Shown here one piece after another: positions 1 through 11,512 of a stretch of DNA of 64,000 nucleotides (positions within the stretch are counted from its first letter, which is position 1; each line of letters begins with the position of its first letter). The stretch covers positions 26,062,506-26,126,505 of the forward strand of contig CM029367.1 of assembly GCA_017165825.1 (NCBI GenBank). The letters run 5' to 3'. Under the pieces are notes generated by a model. The model saw only the letters and a program-made list of their open reading frames with translations, had not been told where the DNA came from and did no database searches. The translations under genes were made by a program, and so were the position numbers. Source of the DNA: Hepsetus odoe. Lineage: Eukaryota; Chordata; Actinopteri; Characiformes; Hepsetidae.

Positions 1-87
1 AGCGCCCCCGGAGCAGCGTCAGGTTCAACTTCTGAAAAGGAAACTAACCTGCGGCTTTAAGTCTAATAAACTTCGCCGAATGTCACC

Positions 88-3000
88 ATGGAAGATTATG
101 GTGGCTTTCAGGCGCAGTTCGCCTCAGTGATGGAGAACGTGCTGAAGTCGGCCGTCGGAGAGACGAGCAGGCTGTTCGAGCGCACTTTGCAGCAGCTGAG
201 AGCGGAGCTGCTCCACCTGCGGCAGGAGAACGCCGAGCTGAAGAGCGGCCTCTCAGCGCGCCGCTCCAGTCCCGCGCAGCCAGCGGAGCGTCCGCTCGCA
301 GCCGGGACCGGCCCGGACAGGCGTGACATCGGGGTACAGTGTGGTAAGAAGACAATCTACACACTTTCATCAACAGCATGCATGACAGACTGACACACAC
401 TTCCTGGAAAAAAACCTAACGACCCTTCACACATATATATAAATATATACATATTTATATATAACACACAGGGTGTTTAATTAAAATCATTCACTTCATT
501 CTAAAGGGCTTGCTGGGTTTTCTAGATATGATGCTGTGGCTTCTGCATTTTATTAGCTGATTTTACTTTTACTGAAGTAATTTGCCCTCTTTTCTTCCGT
601 CTGTTCATTTAACCTACATTTCCCCCACCCGGTGGTCTCTGAGAATTAGAACATTTCTGCAGTAAATGCCATTGCAGACACTAATTCATGCAGAGGTGTC
701 GCTTTATATCTCAGAAAAGCCCCTCATGGTGGAAAGGTGCTGCAGCCCAGCACCGTTCGGCCAGCAGCCTCTTCACCTTCGAGACATCACCAGCGATCGC
801 CTGGCAGATTTGTGTTCCGGTTCTTCGGAGGATGAAACCAGGCAGCTGGCTCTGCTGCTCATTAAAAAAGAGGTCAGAAGTACTTTCAGTGCTTTATGAA
901 ATGAGCGTGTCCGGAGGTCTGTTCATGGCTGTAATTTCAGCATTTTAGTGCTGTAGGTTAAAGGGTTCAGAATTTCCAAATCGATGAAAAAAAATTCAAA
1001 GCAATATAACACTGAGGATACATTTATAACAGAAAGGAAAAAAAACACTGAGGACAAGGTTATAATAAAAAAACTGTTTATACACTGAGGACAAAGTTCT
1101 AATAAAACAGTTTAATTCTGAGGAACTGACCCCTATAACACTGAGGATCAAATTATAATTAAAAAGTTGTTTAATACCGAGGGCCATTAATGGGCTCCAA
1201 TTTTTCCAGAGTTGAGAATAGTTGTAATGAAAGCTGTATAATACTGAGGATAAAGTTGTGATTAGGGAAATATCTAGAATGCTTCACATGGTTATCAGAT
1301 CTTGAGCAGATAACTATAATAGTTTAGTAGTATGATTATGGCAACAATACCTACTTGGTGCCAAAAAATAACAGGAGACATTGAGTTGAAAAAACTACAA
1401 AAATCTTTCTGCTGTCTAGCTTATAATATTTCAGTCAATATAATATACAAGCTATTAGTGACTAATATATCCAAAATCTTTCTAACTATTATTATCTTAC
1501 TATATTTTTTTATCTATTGTAATTTTTTTTCTCCTTAGCCTCAGGAGACCAGCTGTGATGATTATGCACCTGGATACTTTTTACTGAAGCAGGAGGGTGC
1601 TGAGCCAGTTCTGGTTCGAAAGGAGCCCTTTAAGAACACCATGGAAAAAGGTGTGATAGTAAAGAATGACTGGAAACAAAAGTCTTGAAAGTTTGCAATG
1701 TGCTTGATAAAAGCTTTCTCTGTTCTCTTCAGGTCAAATTTGCATTCTTTCTTTAATTCTTTCTGGCCTCATTTCTCCATCTAACATTGCTTTCCTTTCA
1801 TCTTTCTGCATGTGCACAGTCACGATCCCCTCAACAGTCCAAACAGTCACCAGATGCTTTGGAAATCCCAGAGAAATATCAACTGCTAGTACAGCCTCAA
1901 CCACAAATGCAGTCTCCTCCAACCAGGGATCCTCTCATAACAAAGTCATCCAAAATACAAGTATGTCTACAATTAATGGTCTGGCTTCTCAGAGTGATAA
2001 AGAAACACAAATCTGTACACCAGTTTTACCAGAGCTCTCAGCTAATTCAAGTCCTACTTCTATAACCACAGTCAGCTTACCTTCAGCAGCAGACTCACTG
2101 TCAAGCAAATCAGTTCAGGTAACAACCTGCAGAGCCTACTCAACAGCTCCAGCAGTTTCTCTTCAAACAACTCAGCGACGGGAGCAACATACTCCCATGT
2201 TGAAAACCTCACAGTCTCCGCAAACTGTTCAGAATATCCAGAAGCCAGCAGCAGTGCCACATTCTGATCCTCAACCGGTTCCATGCCCTCTTCTGCAACA
2301 GAATCTAATAAAAGACACTTGCTCTTCTATCCAATCATCACCAGCTCCAGCCGCTACTGCAAACAAAAGGGTTTTATCTGCACAAGTAAACCAAGTTATG
2401 ACAGCATTAGCTCGGTCCTCCACTCAGATCGTAAAGCCTTTACTTCCTCCACTTGAATCTGTTGTTACTCAGGTACAAGATTTGACTACACTTGATAGTT
2501 TTTCCAGTCCCAGAAGCCAGGTTCCTATTTCTCAACCTCCGATTATACCTTCAACAAACCATATCTCAAATTCACCTGTCCAAAGCTCAATGCAACCTGT
2601 CCAAAGCCAAGTTCCACCTATCCAAAGCTTATTTCCACCTGTCCAAGGCTCACTTCAGTCAGTTCAAAGCCCAGTCCCTCCTGTCCAAAGCCCGGTTTCA
2701 TCCATCCAAGGTCCAGTTCCACCTGTCCAGAGTCTAAGTACATCCATCCAAAGCTCAGTTCCACTTACCCAAAGTGCTGTTCCACCTACTCAAGACCCAG
2801 TTCCACCTATCCAAAGTCTTCTTCCACACGTCCAAGGCCAAGTTTCACCTGTGCAAGTCCCTGTTCCACTTTCCAAAGTCTCTGTTCGACCCATACATGT
2901 TTCAGTGCCACCAGACTCTTCTACTGTCCCACCCTCTAAAGTAAATGCTCAAACAAATGAGATAAATCCACCACACTCACAAAGCTTACCCATAAGCCAT

Positions 3001-4458
3001 TTTCCTTCTGCCTCTCATCACAACCTGGCCTCATCCGCCCAGCCACCTTATCCTGCAACCAATGTTCCCTTTGCCCAGTCTTACATTTCATCACAGCTAG
3101 TGAAGTCTGTTTCTCCAGTTTCAATTCCACAGACTAATTCTTCATCTCCATTAGAGCAAATTCCAATTACAACATCCCACTATCAAATCCTGCCTGACCC
3201 TCTTTGTTCATCTTCAGACCAGTTTTTCCCTTCACCTGATAATGCATCTGACTTACTTCAAACTTTGCCCCCCATGTCTTTCCACTCACCCATTGTACTG
3301 ACACAGCAGCAGGCTGCACTAGAGCAACCATCCATGATCCATTCACAGTCATCTAAACAACCTTTGCCACTTGCACCACTGCTTACCCTGAAGGAACAGC
3401 AGGCGGCAGCCTCCAGTCAAGGAATTTTGTCTAAGAGAGGACCTACCATGGCTGCAGAAATACCCCTGGCCGCTGTCAGTTCCTTTGAGGAACATATACA
3501 AAGGTTTCCCTCTTGCTCAAGTCCAAACATTAGCTGCGAGGACAATGATTCTGTCCCCATGGATATGCAAAATAAAGACTCAACAGAAAAGGAAAGGGAT
3601 GGCTGTCCTGCACTCATGCCTGGAATGAGAGAACATTATAAGGTTCTTTCCAAGCCTCAGTCAAATTTCAGGGTGTTAGATTCTCCAAAAGAACAGCACG
3701 TTTTCAGAATAAACGCAGGTGTAGGGCCACAGATAGACAGCGATGTCAGTAAGCAGAGCCAGAGCGGGTTGAATACATTACCCTATTCAGCTTTGAGTGC
3801 TCCTGTACCAGACAGGGTTCGCACTTTGCAAAAAGCTTCACGTAGAGTACTGGAGAAAAATACGGAATGCTCTGAATGTGGCAGAATTCTCAGCAATGCA
3901 TCTTCATTGGAGAACCACATGAGGCTCCACAGAGGTGAGAGGCCATACAACTGCTCCCAATGTGGAAAGGCCTTTCCCAGTGTCCGGGGCCTTAATCGAC
4001 ATATGAAGGTCCATGCAGAGGAGAAAGGTTACAAGTGTGAGGACTGTGGTCGGAGTTTTGTTTACCAGTTCACATTAACCAAACACAAACTCATCCATTC
4101 TGGAGATAGGCCCTATCCTTGCAAAGTATGTGGTAAAAAGTTCCTGGCCAAGGCGGACCGATCTACTCACATGCGCATGCATACAGGAGAAAAACCATTC
4201 TTCTGTAATCAGTGTGGGAAGACATTCAAGCATAGAGTTGCACTGAACATGCATGTACAAGGACATAGAGGTGAGAAACGTTATGTTTGCCCACATTGTG
4301 AGAAAGGTTTTGTTGATTTGGGCAATTTTAAGAGACACAAGCGCATCCACACGGGGGAGAAACCATTTGAATGCAAGGAGTGTGGGAAGCGTTTTACTCA
4401 GTCAGCACATCTTAAGAAACATGTCAACACACAACATGCAGTGTCAAAAGCAAATTAG
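88..4458 (+). CDS. C2H2 zinc-finger protein with N-terminal coiled coil, four exons
   Basis: Exons are 88-343, 751-872, 1539-1650 and 1820-4458. Phases are 1, 0 and 1, all introns are GT-AG, and the joined CDS is 1043 codons including TAG. Exon 1 begins MEDYGGFQAQ, follows a CACC context, and encodes a leucine/glutamate-rich helix (LLHLRQENAELK) ending in a GVQC motif, as in other fish zinc-finger genes. Residues about 164-845 are low-complexity Ser/Pro/Gln/Val, including a seven-residue repeat at about 414-541. The C-terminus (about 846-1033) holds seven C2H2 fingers with TGEKP-type linkers: CSECG, CSQCG, CEDCG, CKVCG, CNQCG, CPHCE and CKECG. It is probably a nuclear DNA-binding regulator, with the disordered middle as a possible activation or interaction region. 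The structure is certain; the orthologue is not recognised, so no symbol is given. Confidence 0.9.
1005..1260 (+). repeat. Degenerate tandem repeat in intron 2 of the zinc-finger gene
   Basis: The motif ACTGAGGA followed by an A/T-rich stretch (about AAAGTTATAATAAAAAA) and CTGTTTAAT recurs about six times at 35-55 bp spacing. No coding potential is seen. Confidence 0.6.
2571..2955 (+). repeat. Coding 21-bp tandem repeat (VPP[VI]QSx heptapeptides)
   Basis: Within the last exon of the zinc-finger gene, a 21-bp unit reading roughly GTTCCACCTATCCAAAGCCC is repeated about 17 times with substitutions. It gives the peptide consensus V-P-P-[VI]-Q-S-x. The last units drift (VPLSKVS, VRPIHVS, VPPDSST). 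The frame stays open throughout, so this is a coding minisatellite. Confidence 0.85.
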
Positions 4459-4870
4459 AAACTTGACAGTTCAGTGTGCACAATGAGTCCAGTGTTATTC
4501 CAGATTGCTTTGTCCAAGAGTTACTGATTAATTCTATATGATGTTATGTAGGAATTCTGGCACTGTTAAGCCAATTAGTGCTCATTTAACTTACGGTCTC
4601 TGCTGCAACGAGTACTAATCCTTAACAGAAGCTTTACATTCACATGTTTACATTATATTACAGGTTTGAAAACGATAAATAATTTTTTTAAATAGGACCT
4701 ATTATGGTCATTTGTGGTGTTTCTAATTTATTCTTGAGGTCTTCTAAATAGATTTTCCTGCTTTAGTGTCCCTTCTTGGCCCATTTGCTCCCGTTGAAGG
4801 GTTCATCACAGCGGAAACCACAATGACGTATTTTTCTTAGATTTCATTCCAATAGCTGTAAACATTTACA

Positions 4871-5071
4871 TTACATTTACATTTACGGCATTTAGCAGAC
4901 ACTCTTATCCAGAGCGACTTCCATGTCTAGTGGGGACCAGTCCCCTGGAACTCAAGGTTAAGGAGTCTTGCTCAGGGACCCAGTAGTGAGTGCTGAGGTG
5001 AGATTCAGACCTGGAACCTCTTAGACAGCCCATAGGTCTGAAGCAGAACCCTACCACTAGACACCACCACT
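4871..5071 (-). mobile_element. tRNA-derived SINE, family A
   Basis: Reads CATTTACGGCATTTAGCAGA then TCCAGAGCGACTT at its left (3') end. On the minus strand the right end gives a tRNA-like box A (TCTAGTGGTAG). The same element recurs at 31228, 40306, 41366, 48912 and 54001. Confidence 0.75.
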
Positions 5072-5194
5072 ATGGGTGTATGTATTTTAATGGTGTTGGA
5101 TTCTGCTGTATTACTTTGAGCAGAGTTTGGCAAGAACCAGACTGGAGTAGGATGGTTCAGAATAGTACCTTTTTATTTTGTGTTTTTGTATTTA

Positions 5195-5405
5195 AAAAGA
5201 CAGGAGGCAGAACTGGAGGTGTCAGAGTTAAGATGCTGGGGTTTTTAGTTTGGGTGTGACGAGGATGGACAGGATTAGAAATGAAGATTAGGTGACAGCT
5301 CAGGTTGAAACGTTTTGGAGACAAAGTTAGAAGCATTAAGGTTGCTTTAGTTTAGACATGTCCAGAGGAGGAACGAGTTATATTGGGAGGAGGATGTTGA
5401 GGGTG
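5195..5405 (+). mobile_element. LINE reverse-transcriptase C-terminal fragment, decayed
   Basis: Parallels 19505-19710. Both read AGACAGGAGG, GCTGGAGGTGTCAGAGTTAA, GATGAGGATGTACAGGATTAG and TTGGGAGGAGGATGTTGA with small differences. The conceptual product resembles the conserved RIRNEYIRGTAQV and YIGRRMLRMEL tail of RTE-like LINEs, broken by stops. Confidence 0.7.
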
Positions 5406-6844
5406 AATAAGGAAAATAATGAGACCAAAATTCAGGTAGTCGGTTTGAAGGAGCAGATAAGAGGACAAGAAAGAAATGGAGGCAGTTAGTTGCTGTAGTG
5501 ACTGTAGAGCAATGCAGAGGCCGTTTTGAAGCAACTTTCTCTGAAAATATTTAGAGCTGTGGAAGAATATGATTAAAAAAGGAGTGGGACAAAGGAAAAA
5601 GAAGGTTTCCACCTTTGGAATTACATTTTGAACCTTATGATGTTACACAGTCATTAGGCAAAACATGGAAAAGCATATCAGTCACTTGGTGCAATAAGCA
5701 GTGAATTATAAAGTATTGAAAATTTGCATTTGTATATTTTCTTTTTAGACTATTGACTATTATTGCTTTTATTTGAATGCTTTGTAAACCTTCAGATCCT
5801 CAGGTCATTTGCAGAAAGTTGACTGTGAACATGGGTTTTGAACATGCTGTTTCTTTTTAGTGCTTAAAGTGAAGTTAAAATGTAAATAATGCTGAAGAAT
5901 ATGTGACAACTTATACTTAATAAATAATGAACTCTTACAGATGTATGTTTTTCATGGAAAAATATTAAGTGGCTGTACATACACATTTAATGTGTTTCCA
6001 AACATAGGTATAAATCCTTTCACAGTAACACTTTACAATATCTTTATATGACATTTGTATTCATTTTTAAATGCTTAAAGGTGTGTAAAGCAAATTAGAT
6101 ACTAATTTTATTCCTCTTTGATTTTGATTCAGCAGTTACTGAGTAATGAATGGTAAACAGGTTTGGAAACTGTGGCTGACATGTCTGTATTTTATTTGTT
6201 TATTGTAGTGTGGTGTTGTTTGTAAACTACACGGCCTTACAATAATCATGTATGAATAATTCAATTAAATTCATAAGATAAAAATCTTTACATGTCTATG
6301 CATAAATTCATAGGAAGGAAATCCAGGCAAATGATTCTTTTCTAGTTTTATAGCAGTAACTCAAAACAGTTTTATTTCTAAAGCAACTTTTAACAAAGCC
6401 AAGCCATACTCAGATGTAGGGCTCTTTGACTCAAGATAGGAGCTTTTTGAGAACTAGGTTACGATTCCAGGTTCAAGTGATGTGAGTCGTAGATTCTGAA
6501 CAATAGTCTTTTCCAACTGAACCCTATGATGTGTCAATCATTCCTTTAGAATGTTCCTAACTGAGTTTGGATCAACTGTTTATGATTCTCATGAGTGGGG
6601 ATGGCCTGACCAGGTCTGGAAGTCACATTATACGGGGCCATGTGGCCATTTTCCCACTTTGTATTGGTAGTGCTGTTGATTTGTGTGCCTAGGCAGTGAT
6701 GTATATCTTATGTGCGCCTGAGCTAACGAAAATCGCTGCATGGAGTTGATTCCACATAATTCCCAAAGTGGTTGGAGATTGATTCTTGCTGGGTTCCAAA
6801 TGAGTTTTAATTCACAAAATCAGTTGAAAACAGCTGTGAAAGTG

Positions 6845-7262
6845 TAACGGTGGCGGGGTACCGGATGGACGCCAGTTCAGAGCCAGGAGTTGGGAACAAA
6901 CTTATTAGTCACACTTACAAAAACAAGGAACGGGGGACTGCAGTTCTAAACATGAAACCTAGAACTGAGGAACTGCACAGTCTAACCCTAGATACAGCGT
7001 GATCTATGTGGTGACCTGTACCTAGTCATGAGACACAAAGTTTACACATACCAATACCACCCGTTCGCACAGGTTTGACCTGCCCCTGCCAGGCGCTCTG
7101 TTCTGACTCATCGGGGCTTAAATAGTCTGACCCCAATGATACACCACTACACCTGCCATGGGGCTCCAGGTGTGCTTAGTCAGAACAGAGGCGCCTCTAC
7201 CCTGTACCTCCTGCTGACGCACCTTGTGGCCAGATGGGGCGCCCTCTAGCGTGCCCAAACAC
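6845..7262. repeat. Left copy of about 410-bp direct repeat (LTR-like)
   Basis: Aligns along its length with 10687-11101. Shared landmarks include GGTGGCGGGG, GGACTGCAGTTCTAAACA, AACCCTAGATACA, ACAAAGTTTACACATACCA, GGGCTTAAATAGTC (TATA-like), CAGGTGTGCTTAGTCA and GCGCCCTCT. The two copies enclose about 3.4 kb. The arrangement is that of LTRs, but no clear target duplication, primer-binding site or pol gene is seen, so LTR is only one reading. Confidence 0.65.
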
Positions 7263-7395
7263 CCCATGTGGCAGCACACCCCCAAAGGCGCGGCTCCCGA
7301 AGCGCTAGAACATAGCCGAAACCCAGGGGGGAGGCCAAAACAACAAGACTACATAAACAGAAGTCCATGTGAGGACACACATGATCGGTCACAAC

Positions 7396-7396
<1 letters not shown>

Positions 7397-7437
<41 letters not shown>
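7397..7437 (+). repeat. Poly(A) tract of about 40 nt
   Basis: An uninterrupted A run follows CACAACC inside the repeat-bounded block. It could be a retroposition tail or simple slippage. Confidence 0.9.
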
Positions 7438-7859
7438 CACCTAAGGACATAAACCAGTCATGTCAGGCAGCTGGTATGGTGTGGTGGTGAGGAATCCCAG
7501 CCCAGTTCGATCCACCCTTTTTTACCAGTGCCTGAACTTCAGCTCCTAAAGTCCTGGGGAGGCTGCTGTGGCTCACGGACGCCTGGACTCGACAGGACCT
7601 GAAAGGGAGCTACACAGAGGCGATTACAGGGTTTACAGAGAGTCTTTTCAGTAGTCTAAACTCAGCTTACAACCCCTGTCAGTGGGTTCCGGCGCGTCGC
7701 TTCTCCCAATCTCTGGTGCCGAAGTTCTTGTCCGTCTCCCTGAACTGAGTCGTGCTGGTGTCTTTTGCCCTTTTCCTTGTCTGGGTCATACTTCCCTTGG
7801 TGGCAGGAATTTGTGGCCTTGATGTCCCAGCTTCTGGTTTCACGCTGAGGAGTTCTCAG

Positions 7860-10000
7860 CTTTGTGCCAGTGCCTGACTACCAGGTTTTTCTGGATTGGG
7901 GCGACAAGTGCTGAAGGCAGCTGCTCCCTTTCTGCATTAGATTGCCCGTTCTCCGCTGGACTGTTCTCGGATGCTCCTGTTTCAGCTTGCCTCTGGGTTC
8001 CAGCAGGCACTGGTGTGTGGGAGAAGTGAGTAGGGGGTCGATGAGGCCAGTTTGCCTTCCTTACCTCTGACCTGGTTTTCTAGCTGCGGTGGGCTTGCTG
8101 GCCCTCCTGCGGGCCTCTCTCAGGTCAGCCTGCAGAGCGTTGTGGTCCTGCACCTGTCTCAGCTCTGTCCTGCACTGATGCCCCTCCATTGTGGCTATTT
8201 TAGCCTCCAGCTTCTCCTGAGTGGTTGGAGTCTCAACTCTCCGTGTTATCTGGCCTCTGATCGAACTTTCTGTTCACACGGTGTCCCCGTTACTTTCTTT
8301 GGAAACCCTCACAGCGTGTATCCCGGCGAAGGACCTCTCTGCCCTCTCTGAACTGGCTATTTCCTTCCAGACCTCACCTTTACATATGAGCCAAAGTCTC
8401 CTCTTTTCCTTCCTCCCGGTCCTTTAGAGCCGGGCGTTCACCTGAGCATGGGCTCTTTCGGTCAGCTGCTGGTAGAGTCCGTCCTTGCTCCTCCTGTTCG
8501 TGACCCCGAACAACATTGCCAGGCTGATCTGCCTCAGGGTGGGAACTGGTTGCGTCTGCTCGCGCTCTCATTTTACACAATACAGTCCCACGGCTCTCTC
8601 TGACCAACTTCTGCAAGCACATCGCAGCATGTATTTTACACCTCAGCACCTCTGTCCTTGTTGAAGTCCCAGTCTCACCTTCAGACCTCATCTGGCATTA
8701 CTGTTTTTTGGCGTAACCTCTTGAAGACAGATCCAGCTGGTGCTCCATGGCCTGAATGATGACAGCTTTGTTCATAGCATTAACATTTTTAGCTAAATAA
8801 CCTCTAAAAGCTGCACCTGGATCGTATATTTGTTCCTCAACACCACAAATCTTTCATGTTACGCTTTTACCCCTGATGTAGGACTAAATATCTTTAGTAG
8901 GGTGGCCCGACCTCCTTATGGCCTGGTACTTTGTTACCTCCTGTGTCTTCTGAGCGCCAGCCTGAATCAGACGGCCTGATGGTGCAGGATCACCTGTGCT
9001 TTACAGCCCTCTGACCTCTGAAGCAGGCTTGCAGGAACAATGCAGCGGGCGCAATGTCAAGCTCCCCTCTCTGTTTTCTGGCTTCGCATTGTGGAGCAAA
9101 TACCTCAGCTGGATTACCCATGTGGTCTGTGTTTGATGTATGAGTGTCGTGCCCGAGCACAGTGTGCTCTGTAAGCCCTTTGTATAACCATGGCAGCCTG
9201 GTGCTTCAGTTTCAGAGTCTGCCTGGTCTTCCTCCCTTGGAAGGCAGCTTGTAGAACAACAACAGCCCCTTTTCTCCTTAGAGACACTCTTTTCTGCCTC
9301 ATACTCTGGACAGCTCTATAATATCACTGAACAGTCTTAGAAACTTTTGTGCTCAGTGTGCTTTCTGTTTATGTGTTTCCTTACCTGCGCCTGAAGGATT
9401 CTACAGCCTCATGCTCGATTTCCTCTGTGCCCGAGCTTTCCTCTTCGGTGCAGCAGACTGGTTTAATGGGTATAGGCAGGAATCAACTCAAATGTTGCCC
9501 CTCTGTGTGCAAGGCCTCTGAAGTGAGCCTCTCAGTTATAGGAAATGTGTCTTTTTCTACTTTGTTGCTGTTACTCACTCTAGTTTGTGTTCTCAGATTC
9601 AGGTGCCAAATCTGCATCTCTCAAGTTCCCCCCTTCTGAAGCCCTCTCCTCCTGTAGGGGCAATATTTGAGATTGGTGGCTGACTCACCTGCAGCTGGTG
9701 TGTCGTGGCCTGAAGAAATCGTTATCCTCTAATTTTTACTTTGCAAAGTGACCAGATTCAGTCTTTGTGTGCGGATTTCTTGCTGTTGGTGAAGCTCCCG
9801 CCTCATTTCCTGGAGCTGTTTCATTAACATGTTTTTGTTTTGTCTCTCTGCCCAGAACAGACAGCCAGACCTTGGAGATTCCTGTAGAGCATTTCGCTCC
9901 TGAACTCTTGCAGTTAATACTCACCTGAAATGGCTCCGGGTGAGCGGGAGACTTCTCTATCAAAGCGTCTCTATTAACTGTGCAGAAGGCCTTCCTTACC
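7860..10000 (-). pseudogene. Decayed gene with ASPM-like IQ motifs and coiled-coil segments
   Basis: The minus strand shows short coding islands separated by stops and frame changes. Islands, in order on the minus strand: a Gln/Glu-rich helix at about 9900-9730 (MLMKQLQEMRREL); a Glu-rich stretch ending EEIEHEAVE (about 9480-9400); an IQ array at about 9330-9120 (AVVVLQAAFQGRKTRQ, AAMVIQRAYRAH); further IQ units near 9040-8990 (AALFLQACFRGQRAVKH), 8850-8740 (AAFRGYLAKN, AVIIQA) and 8650-8590 (AAMCLQKLVRESR); a helix at about 8250-8090 (QEKLEAKIATMEG, ELRQVQDHNALQADLREARR); and a low-complexity tail at about 8010-7860. Alternating AxxxIQxxxRxxxxR units in pairs are typical of the ASPM spindle protein IQ region. 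Whether all islands derive from one gene is not established. There is no complete open frame, so this is a pseudogene, possibly a retrocopy. Confidence 0.55.
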
Positions 10001-10034
10001 GTAACTTCCTGGTTTTTGGCACCACCTTAGCTGA

Positions 10035-10400
10035 TGGAGCATTGGTGGTGCTGCGTTTGTCATCGCGAATGCGGCGCTGTGATTGGTGCGAGGCATCGCC
10101 GAATGGGACGCTGTGTTTGGTAGGTGTGGTTTACGTTTGCGGTGTGGTTAGTGGAAGCAGGAAAAGAGCGAGGCCTTGACGACCTCTTCCCTGCGCCAGC
10201 CTTTTTCTTGTACGTGAGTTCTCCCCTTCCGACCGCGTGGTGCACGAGGCGGGAGCCTCCGCAGACGGACGGACCCGCTGTGGTGCATCGCTGGCGCTGC
10301 TCCTGTGAAGGCAGCCTGTGATTGGTGAAGGCGGGTATCCCGTGTTGCGGTTGGTGGAGAGCGGGTTGGTTCGAAAGGGGCGTGCGAAGCCACTTCCGAG
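10035..10400 (-). promoter_or_regulatory. GC-rich block with clustered inverted CCAAT boxes
   Basis: GATTGG or ATTGG (inverted CCAAT) occurs near 10041, 10081 and 10321, with GGTTGG near 10350 and 10365. The block also holds GGCGGG and TTCGAA motifs and is much more GC-rich than its surroundings. It lies directly upstream, on the minus strand, of the decayed IQ/coiled-coil gene. CCAAT clusters of this kind are typical of cell-cycle gene promoters. Function is inferred only. Confidence 0.35.
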
Positions 10401-10686
10401 GTCGCCCGATAACATTGCCTCTGCAGGGCCGAGCGCCCTCTTCCTGCGCCAGCATTCCCTCAGCCGTGCATTGAACTCCAGCGAAGCGGCTGGATGAAGC
10501 AATCAAGCATGTCAGGCATCGCGAGATCTGCGCTGCGTTGCTCTTGCGCCCCGCGGCTCACTGCGCCCCAGCTACGGGCCAGCGCGCTGTAGCTCTCAGT
10601 CAGTTTGGTGTAAGCTCTCATATCAGGCCCCTCTCTCGGCTCCTGTAGCTCACGTTTTAGGCGGCTCATTTTGGTATTTCATATAT

Positions 10687-11101
10687 GTGGTGGCGGGGTG
10701 GATGGGCGCCAGTTCAGGCCAGGAGTTGGAACTATCTTACTAGTCACACCACAAAAAACAAAGACGGGGACTGCAGTTCTAAACACGAAACCCTAGAACT
10801 GGGGGCTGCAGTCTAACCCTAGATACAATGTGGTATACTGGTATATGCCTAGTCATGGAGCACAAAGTTTACACATACCAGTAATCACCACCCGTTACGT
10901 GAAACCGCCCCTAATGAGCGCGCTCTGTTCTACCAGCTCATCGGGCTTAAATAGTCAGCCCCAATGATGCACCTGCCCGCGGGGGCTCAGGTGTGCTTAG
11001 TCAAGTGAGCGCCCTCTCGTGCCCATAACGCCTCCTGTGACATACCTTGTAATGGCAGTGAAGGCGCGCCCTCTGGTACCCCAGGCTTACAACGGGTGAC
11101 A
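10687..11101. repeat. Right copy of about 410-bp direct repeat (LTR-like)
   Basis: Partner of 6845-7262 in the same orientation, from GGTGGCGGGGTGG to GCGCCCTCTGGTACCCC. Several small indels separate the copies, so the duplication is old or the two are independent insertions of one repeat. A 69-codon minus-strand ORF (10669-10460, starting MSRLKRELQEP) begins about 20 bp inside it; I do not recognise that ORF. Confidence 0.65.
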
Positions 11102-11512
11102 GAAGAGCAATTTTTCATAGTGAAGAAGGAAATTAATTCAATTAAAATTTAAAAAAGTGAAAATTATTGTATACTCTGAATGTTTACAGTAAAAAAGAAA
11201 CTAAGAAACGTTGAAATGTTACATCAGTTCTGTTTTATTTGATTTTTTGTAGTTAGATATTAGTTTGGTGACAATTATGGTGCAAATTATTTGTTACATC
11301 CCTGTTCACTTCCTGCTGAATGTACTACACATTGATCTTAACAAATTAATACTAATCATTTGTTAATATATGTTTCAGCTCCAGCCATGATTGCCTTCAT
11401 ACTTTGTCTGCATTTTGTATTATTGAAGGTGGATGTTAAATACCTCCATCTGGAGTTGTAAAAATGACTTTGTGCTGTCTAAAATTGCTTCAGACACATT
11501 AGGACAGTGTGA
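11102..11512. other. Intergenic, 3' flank of the VWA7/10-like gene
   Basis: AT-rich DNA. On the minus strand, CAAATAAAA near 11235 could serve as a polyadenylation signal for the VWA7/10-like gene. Nothing else is seen. Confidence 0.4.

Larger units (their letters stand above)
4459..6844. other. 3' flank/UTR of the zinc-finger gene and intergenic DNA
   Basis: AT-rich sequence after the zinc-finger stop codon. It contains AATAAA-like signals (for example near 5920), one SINE (4871-5071) and one LINE fragment (about 5195-5405). Apart from these I see no exon or RNA gene. Confidence 0.5.

Noticed and set aside
10060..10506. 148-codon minus-strand ORF and overlapping ORFs
   Set aside because: Several frames are open together in GC-rich DNA and none shows a conserved motif; the block is better read as promoter-like.
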